Source of the DNA: Cyathus striatus
Lineage: Eukaryota > Basidiomycota > Agaricomycetes > Agaricales > Nidulariaceae
Reading direction: 5' to 3'
Assembly: GCA_025738555.1 (NCBI GenBank)
Contig: JAOVFP010000020.1
Coordinates: 1,798,001 to 1,862,000, forward strand
DNA: 64,000 bases
Shown here: positions 57,749-64,000 of the stretch, one piece after another
Layout: the number at the start of each line of letters is the position of its first letter
Position numbering within the stretch: position 1 is the stretch's first letter
The notes under the pieces: generated by a model
The model's input: only the letters and a program-made list of their open reading frames with translations
Told to the model about the DNA's origin: nothing
Database searches by the model: none
Position numbers and translations under genes: made by a program

Positions 57749-59485
57749 ATGGATGTTGATCCTCCCTGTACACCGCCCCGCCAAACATCAGCTTTGCCTG
57801 TGCTATATAGCACGCCATTTCAGACCCCACGACGTCGAAAAACCCCGGCAAAAACCCCACAACCTGAGCAGTATGCAAGTCCTTGCAAGATCCAGTGGCC
57901 ACGGCTTCGCAAGGTCATACCACACAATACCATAGAAGATGTCGTTGAGGATATGTTTGGGTACAGGCCCCATCCATGGCAGCTAAGGGTGTTCGAGAAG
58001 GTTGCTGAGGGACACGACGTCATTGCACTTGCAGGAACAGGGTCTGGGAAGTCATTGGTCTTCGCGCTGCTTGCTATTGCCGCTGCAATGGCTGGAGGGG
58101 ATGGGGTGGTGATCGTTATTTCACCACTTAAGACACTGCAAAAAGACCAGGTAAGTTGTGCTCTGCTTTAGAATTGTACCAGTACTTACCACATTAGAAA
58201 GGTGCGACGGTTCAATGAGAAGAGGACTTTGCAGCGTGGAGATAAAACTGTAGAGTACACTATATCAGCTGTCGCAGTTAACGAAGACAATAAAGAACCG
58301 TCAGTATTCAAAGAGATTGGGAAGGGAGTGTACCGTTTAGTATATGCGTCCCCTGAAATTCTACAACAACACCCACAATTCAAGCAACTGTTTCGTGAAG
58401 AATCATTTCGGAAAAAGATTGTTGCTATAGTTGTTGACGAGGGCCACGTAATAGAAGATTGGAAGAACGAGTTTCGAAAAGCCTATGGAGAGCTTGCCAC
58501 ATTAAAAGTCATGGCTGGAGCAGAGATACCGTGGCTGGTACTTACTGGGACTTGTTCCACCAAAACTTTCGAGACGATTTACTCCACGGTGGGGATGGGA
58601 GGAGCACGGCCCTTCTACGGGGTGGACTTGGGATCGGATCGGCCAAACTTGAGGCTATTGGTGCGACCAATGGAGTATTCAATGAAGTCAATGGCAGACT
58701 TGTTCGCATTTATTCCTAGAAATCCGACAACACGTGCTTCTTTCGTCAAGACACTGGTGTATTTAAAAACTCGTCAACAGGCCCGCCGTGCATGTAGACT
58801 CTGTCGTCGCCTTGTTGAGCGAGAGTATCGCAATGCAATGTATGCGTTGACTGCAACGTCGTCCGAAATGTTCAAAGATGATGTCCTACACTGCTTCTTG
58901 AATGGGGATGTTAGAGTCCTCTTTGCAACAATGGCCGTAGGAATGGGAACAGACGTACCGGATATCGAGCAGGTTGTAGTCTTTGGCATTGATGACTTCA
59001 GTAGTGCATATCAAAAAGGCGGTCGAGGTGGTCGGTCAGCGTCTATTCAGGCAACAATGGTATGGGTGGTTGAGCCTTGGGCATTTGAACCCAAGCCAAG
59101 CAGTAGTAATGAGAACTGCAGTACAAAGAAATCAGTAGCAGATGCAGAGAAAAGGCGTACCATGGACATTGCTTCGAAGCAGTTTATCAACCAAGCCCAG
59201 TCTGAACATTGCCAATGGGTATTTCTCCGAGACCATTTCCATCCAACTCCAAATCTGCCGGGCTTCAAGTGGTATAAAGGGCCAGATGGTATTGAACGTG
59301 AAGCTGTAAACGTGGTATGGGAGGTAGAAAGTGAAGCTGAGAGGGTGACATGTGGGTCATGCAGTGCACATGTTTGCCGTGTTGATCCCAACATCGCTGT
59401 TGGACCACTTATTGACAATGAGCGGGACCTTATTGCTTTTCATCAAGCTAAGCTGAAAGCTACCTCCCATCAGCTCGGTAACTAA
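57749..59485 (+). CDS. RecQ-like SF2 DNA helicase, short form
   Basis: Two exons, 57749-58150 and 58202-59485, give 561 residues. Motifs in order: a Q-type motif HPWQ (75-78), Walker A AGTGSGKS (95-102), VIVISPLKTLQKDQ (motif Ia), VYASPE, motif II DEGH (213-216), motif III TGTCS, a second RecA-like domain with VLFATMAVGMGTDVPDIEQV (motif V) and QKGGRGGR (405-412, motif VI). Motif II is DEGH where RecQ enzymes usually have DEAH. No RQC or HRDC domain follows; a Cys pair (CGSCSAHVC, near 525) may be a remnant zinc site. This shortened type is multiplied in Agaricomycetes. ATP-driven DNA unwinding is expected if active. The 5' part is Pro/Arg-rich and basic. Confidence 0.88.
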
Positions 59486-59859
59486 AAGTGGAAACCTATT
59501 CAAAGTTGATTCAAATAACACTAGTATTCCAGTAAACAAGTATTTTTGTTATTATAACGCTCAGTGAACACATTAACTAATATAAAATACAAATGTTTAT
59601 AGATAATAGCTCAATAAACATTTTATCTCTAATAAGTCTACCTTTGTGGTTTGAACTCAGGACTGTATGGCTCGATTAGTGCAAATTTTACATTGCCCTT
59701 CACTTTCATGCACCTTGATCTAAGCCCGTCTCACGAATCGACGTCGGTTCCATATGTGTCTACATATGGGTTGAACCACGTGATCATGTGAGTCGGGTTT
59801 TGTTGAGCCTAAGCACTGGCAGCGTAGCCTCGTACTTAACTTCGCACATCAGGCCTTGA
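59486..59859. other. Spacer, nothing recognised
   Basis: Between the helicase stop and inverted segment B'. AT-rich, no open frame of note. Confidence 0.5.
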
Positions 59860-60872
59860 AATCTGAGCATACTTATATCATTTACTATGCGATTGGAAGA
59901 TAGATATTCTTTCAATTCTTTCAACTACTTATTTCCATTGTCAACGATCTTTACGTCCTTCTGAGACTTCTGCAAACCCGTGGGTGTCAGATGTACCTTT
60001 GACAGAAATATTGGTATACTTAGATTTTAAGCTCAAGTACAGACTTGAACTTCGTTGACAGCATTCTTCAATCATGAATTCTGGGACTCGAATAAATGGT
60101 TTTAGCTTGAAAATAGTGCCCACTCTTCCATGATGATATATCAGTATTATGTAGTGGAGTTGTGGAGTACAAAGATTGGAAAACGCTCGGGAGCTAACTT
60201 CAGGATTGGTTCTACAAAAATGACTATGCGGTAGTTCTATATCCTAGTACTTACGCTAACACCAAAGAACAGCAGGCGCCAAATGGACTCCGGAAGGTGG
60301 GAATAATAGCTGCTACATGATGTAATAAAAGAAGCCAACTAATAATAAAACAGACGCCACCGTTAAAACGTTAACACTATGTAATAGTCGGAGGAATACT
60401 TACATATTGCATGTTATATGCTATTAATACTATAGTTACACTTAGGCATGTATTTTGGTTTAGTCATACCAAAATGAAAGACCCACTCGATTGTCATCTC
60501 AGGTAAGCGGTCAATAAAAATACAGCTCATTCGATAATAGTTTACTTAAAGTTATGATATATGAAGCCCAACGCCGTAGCTACCGTAGCATGCAAGCCCT
60601 TCTTCTAAAATAAATTTAAAATTGAAGGACAAGTACATGGTTCGAAATGGCCTACTACAGTATGAAAGATCAGGTCGGAGACTGGACACTCCGATCTGCT
60701 TCTGGGTTTTCGCTTAGGCGTGTATAGCGCTGAGAACTGCTTCTGAGCTGCTGAAACCCTTCCTAGAACACACAATTCCGGTGATGCTGTTTCCCGGAAT
60801 ATATCAAAGGAATAGAAACATTTGATCTTTCATATAATGCTCCACAGTGTAGATTTGGCGTGATAGGAAACA

Positions 60873-60878
60873 TATAAA
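60873..60878 (+). promoter_or_regulatory. TATA box of family 1 member 3
   Basis: TATAAA about 61 bp upstream of the ATG at 60,939, in the same place as in the inverted copy at 42.1 kb. Confidence 0.55.
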
Positions 60879-60938
60879 GCCTATGAAATCGCATCCAAAT
60901 TTCTCTATCAGATTATCCGACTTCGCATTCGAACAACA

Positions 60939-61389
60939 ATGTACTCCTTCAAGCTCTTTGCACTCCTCAGCGTCGCCGCTGTTGCCAATGCTGCAACTCT
61001 GGCTGCAACTGCATGCGACCCTTCTGGCAAGTTTCACTTGATGGATTCGCATATATGCATTTACTCTAAATCACATAGGATGTGGTCTCTCCATCGCCTC
61101 CGGAACGCTTTCTACCGTCAAGTCCTGTGCCGCCCTTGGTAAATTCGCTGGAAAGACGACACTCACATGTATGTTTTATAATTGTTTCTCGTTAGGTACT
61201 TCAATGACGTTTGCGTTCAGCTGAGGAACAGACCGAACTTGCGAGCGATATCGTCGAATGCTCGCTTGAAGCTACGATCATCGGCGTTAGCATTGTAAGC
61301 ACTTCTCTTGAAAATAGTCCACATTTTTACCGTAGAAATGTAGCCAAAGGATTGCCAAGGATGCAGTCAGCCTCAAGCCTAAGTTGTAG
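60939..61389 (+). CDS. Small secreted Cys-patterned protein, family 1, member 3
   Basis: Four exons, 60939-61026, 61079-61138, 61221-61294 and 61336-61389, give 91 residues with exon lengths identical to the 41.6-kb gene. Signal peptide MYSFKLFALLSVAAVANA, then cysteines at 26, 31, 46, 63 and 76. The first intron has a GC donor in a good GC-type context (TCTG|GCAAGT). The C-terminal exon ends KDAVSLKPKL. Conserved frame and splice sites against many silent and non-coding changes suggest selection. Secretion is inferred; the function is unknown. Confidence 0.78.
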
Positions 61390-62322
61390 GTTACATATAT
61401 TACCCATGATGTTGGAGGGGTAGTAGATAGAACCTATGTACGTCTTGAACTTGGAAGGTGTGGTGAATTACTATGATGTTGCGTTTAGAGATGATCTGAG
61501 GATTAAGCATCAAATCCTTTGAAAATTTAAATCGTTGAATAGCGACGTTAAATATGTATGCCGCTGAAGAATATTTAGCAGTACAGTCCTCTTTCTGTTA
61601 TCTGACCATGCTCGGGTTACACAGCATAGTTGCACAGACCAGTAACTTGCGCTCCAATTACACGTCATTTACATTTATTGCACGATTTCCAAACATAATA
61701 TGTGTACATTTACTCAGTATGCGGACGATATAATTATATCCTGGGGGAGTAATTTAGCTGAAATGTGAGCTGGACTCGTTAGTAAGCATTACGCACCGTA
61801 AACAAACTATCTATCCATTTCAGCCAATGAAATGACCTAGTTTGCTGCTGGGTCCTGATATCTATATGCATTTCTGAGTACAGAGGAGACAGAAATCGGA
61901 ATTGAATGACATGCAAAGTTTAAGTACGATTTCAATTCATATCTTAAAAATTGTGCCGAATATAGCCTAGTTCACGTCAATACTTGGTCAATATTGGGTT
62001 AATGAAAACGTAAGCACCGAACACAGAGGCCTCCGACTGGGGCCGACTTGGGCGGTCTTGTGTCGATTGTTATATCTCGATTACGGATCTGTACCGAATG
62101 CGGTATGCGGGATATACCGAGTAAGGGTAGTCATCACACCAACTCACTGAGTTCGGTCACATGCCTTCTGAAGCTGAGCTGGCTTTGTCAACTGTTTGTT
62201 TTATAGCCTTTGAACCAAACACGGCTTACGCTGACGCGTCGCCACTAGTCACTCAAGAAACGATGTCGCTATTGGATTAATATCACAAACTTTTGCCTCG
62301 TACCCTTTGTATTTCTAGAATG

Positions 62323-63367
62323 CTAATCGCTAGAACACCCCAGTACATGAAGATCAAATGTGTCTGATAGGAAATGCATGCTGCAAGACGTGCACTTCTG
62401 TAGGAAGTCTTCTGCATCGGCAGAACAGATTCCTTTCCCATCAGCAAGTTGTTTCAAGAGCAACCATTCACGGTCAGACACACATTCGTTCGCTGAGCCG
62501 ATTTCTCTTTTTTTACCATTATTTCCATGCCTAACTACCCGGGTAGCAGCAGGGGAAAGAGGTTGGGACAGCTTAATGACTTTTGAAGGTGCAGATGCGG
62601 TTGAGCATGCTACTATCAAATACAGTAAGCCTATGTATTCGGAATTTATACATTATATGGCGGTTTACTCACTTTGTTTTCGCTTTCCTAGTGATGTCCA
62701 TGGATCGGATATGCTATTACTAGCAGTATTCTCCAGCATATATACGTATGAACTCGGCATACTCTCACCACAATACCCTTCTATGCGCACTAGAGACTCT
62801 CTGGCAGTGGGAACACGCCTAGTCCGAAGTTCTGCAAGTCTAGATTGAAACTCGGTGTCTCGTTTTACATTTATGCACTCACGTTTGGTTCGTACGTTAA
62901 CATAGTCTGACTGCAGCATTCCAATGCGGTATACCTTCGATATGTCAACTGTATATGAAGGAAAGGTAAGCTTTTATAATCAATATCATCGTTTTTACGC
63001 ACTGAAATAATTGCATTTGCTAGGAGAGTGGCAACATGAGGCACAAATAGAACCGGTACTGCTAGCACGTGTAATACGCGCTCTCCGTATATCTTCATCT
63101 GGGACTGCAATTGCGCAGAAGCACGGCCAATAGAGACCGCGCTTTCTCAACCACATTCTGATACCATCTGGAACGATGCGCACTCCATAATGTGCTGGAC
63201 TTTAAGGTAATGTAAGTTCAGGTACATCGGATGGCATCACAAATAATAAAAATGACGTACTAATCCATCTGTACAAGGCATCCAGCATGGATGGACCATC
63301 CGACAAGCTCATTACTTGAGCATTGTATTGCGCCGAGTTCATTGAATAGAGGATTGGGGTGCGACAT
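62323..63367 (-). CDS. Cys-rich zinc-finger-like protein, right copy
   Basis: The mirror image of the gene at 35591-36635. Exons map to 63367-63261, 63199-63003, 62948-62673 and 62612-62323 and encode the same 289 residues without change. Same Cys cluster and C-terminal C-x2-C-x12-H-x3-C. Family unknown. Confidence 0.6.
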
Positions 63368-63878
63368 AATAGGAGTTGGAAGTTAAGCAAATCTTTTCCA
63401 ACTACTTGTGCTACCTTTATACTTACTTTCCTCTGGTATGTATTTAGTAGCTTGTTGTCAACCAAACTCACTAGTCCCCCCTGGTAGCTCTGGCCACAGC
63501 TTTTTCCCGCCACCCGTAGCTGCAAACGATTTGCAAACGATTTGATTGAATATTACTATTCAATACACTCCCAACTTCTTATGTTTCAATCGTATTTTGT
63601 GCAGGAGGTGGCGAGGACAAGGCAAGTAAGCATCACTTGGCTTTGAAAGCGGTGCGCTGAAACGTTCACTGTATTAATGATCTTGCTTCTTTTGTACAGA
63701 ATCGTTTGCGGCCCCTAGTTATTACATTGAACAGGCAACTTCGCTAACATCTGTGTGTTGGTTGGGTTGAGTAGGACATAGACTTGGCAATATTGTTGGG
63801 CTGCTCTTTGTAGACCGTATGAGGGTCTTGCACGTCACTGTTGGAATATTTAAGGAAGTAGATATGGTACTTGAATAA

Positions 63879-64000
63879 ATGGAACTTATGCTTTCAGACG
63901 ACCAGATAGAAGCTATAGCTTCTGCAAAAGCTGCTCTTCTCGCTGTTGGACTTGATCCAAATGTCTTAGATGATATCTCTCGCTCTCATACCATCTCTCA
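63879..64000 (+). CDS. MULE-like protein, first codons only (right copy)
   Basis: Starts MELMLSDDQIEAIASAKAAL, the same as the gene starting at 35,079 on the minus strand, and leaves the window after 40 codons. It is read away from the neighbouring zinc-finger-like gene, as in the left copy. Confidence 0.7.
   Translation, partial: MELMLSDDQIEAIASAKAALLAVGLDPNVLDDISRSHTIS

Larger units (their letters stand above)
59860..61674. repeat. Inverted repeat segment B', right arm
   Basis: Reverse-complement partner of 41,366-43,155. CpG is better preserved here. It contains the third secreted-protein gene and its upstream region. Confidence 0.85.
62053..64000. repeat. Inverted repeat segment A', right arm (runs off window)
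   Basis: Exact reverse complement, as far as compared, of 34958-36905. It starts sharply at 62,053 with CGGTCTTGTGTCG and is still matching at the last base of the window, so the true length is unknown. Confidence 0.95.

Noticed and set aside
1..64000. CRISPR arrays, rRNA, telomeric repeats or bacterial operons
   Set aside because: None seen on reading both strands; intron-rich eukaryotic gene structure throughout.

Overview
The window is nuclear DNA of a filamentous basidiomycete, most likely an Agaricomycete. Evidence: genes carry many short (about 48-65 bp) GT-AG or occasional GC-AG introns; the mobile DNA includes Plavaka, hAT, LTR and Tad1-like LINE remnants; and the host-type genes (DUF6698, NACHT/STAND protein, F-box proteins with a WD-like body, RecQ-like helicase, M43 protease, AIM9-like phosphotransferase) are families expanded in mushrooms. 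I cannot name the species. No bacterial, CRISPR, rRNA or telomere-repeat features were seen.

Layout. 1-6 kb: a decayed Plavaka transposase (-), a peptidase fragment, and an 8-exon DUF6698 gene whose last exon is split by a solo LTR with a perfect 5-bp target duplication. 6-22.3 kb: a transposon graveyard, strongly depleted in CpG, holding a hAT transposase pseudogene split by a second solo LTR, a broken NACHT/STAND gene, two more solo LTRs of the same family, and a 4.7-kb hAT element (8-bp target duplication) with a TA-flanked MITE, tRNA-like Pol III boxes and a 32-bp minisatellite nested in it. 22.3-26.3 kb: two spliced host genes on the minus strand (AIM9-like phosphotransferase and a universal stress protein). 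26.3-30.5 kb: CpG-containing non-coding DNA with old diverged repeats. 30.5-43 kb: small secreted proteins, a carboxypeptidase remnant, and a divergent pair (MULE-like protein, - ; Cys-rich zinc-finger-like protein, +). 43-48 kb: a nested hAT/MITE/LTR island and a 5'-truncated LINE. 48.6-59.5 kb: M43 metalloprotease, a 57-residue Cys-rich secreted peptide, a conserved membrane protein, two tandem F-box genes and a RecQ-like helicase. 59.8-64 kb mirrors 35-43 kb.

The main structural surprise is this mirror arrangement. Segment A (34,958-36,905) reappears in reverse complement at 62,053-64,000 without an indel, because every matching pair of coordinates sums to 98,958, and it runs off the window edge. 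Segment B (about 41.4-43.15 kb) reappears inverted at about 59.86-61.67 kb but is clearly diverged. Each B carries a small secreted protein gene; each A carries the zinc-finger-like gene and the start of the MULE-like gene. The left A ends exactly where an F-box gene is cut in two.

A second theme is small secreted proteins: three members of one Cys-patterned family (30.5, 41.6 and 60.9 kb) and two paralogous 57-residue peptides (37.9 and 50.5 kb), all with a TATA box 50-70 bp upstream of the start codon. They appear to spread by local segmental duplication within transposon-rich DNA. I did not recognise either family, and they are the best candidates here for undescribed biology. Exon boundaries given below were worked out by hand from reading frame and splice consensus and are predictions.
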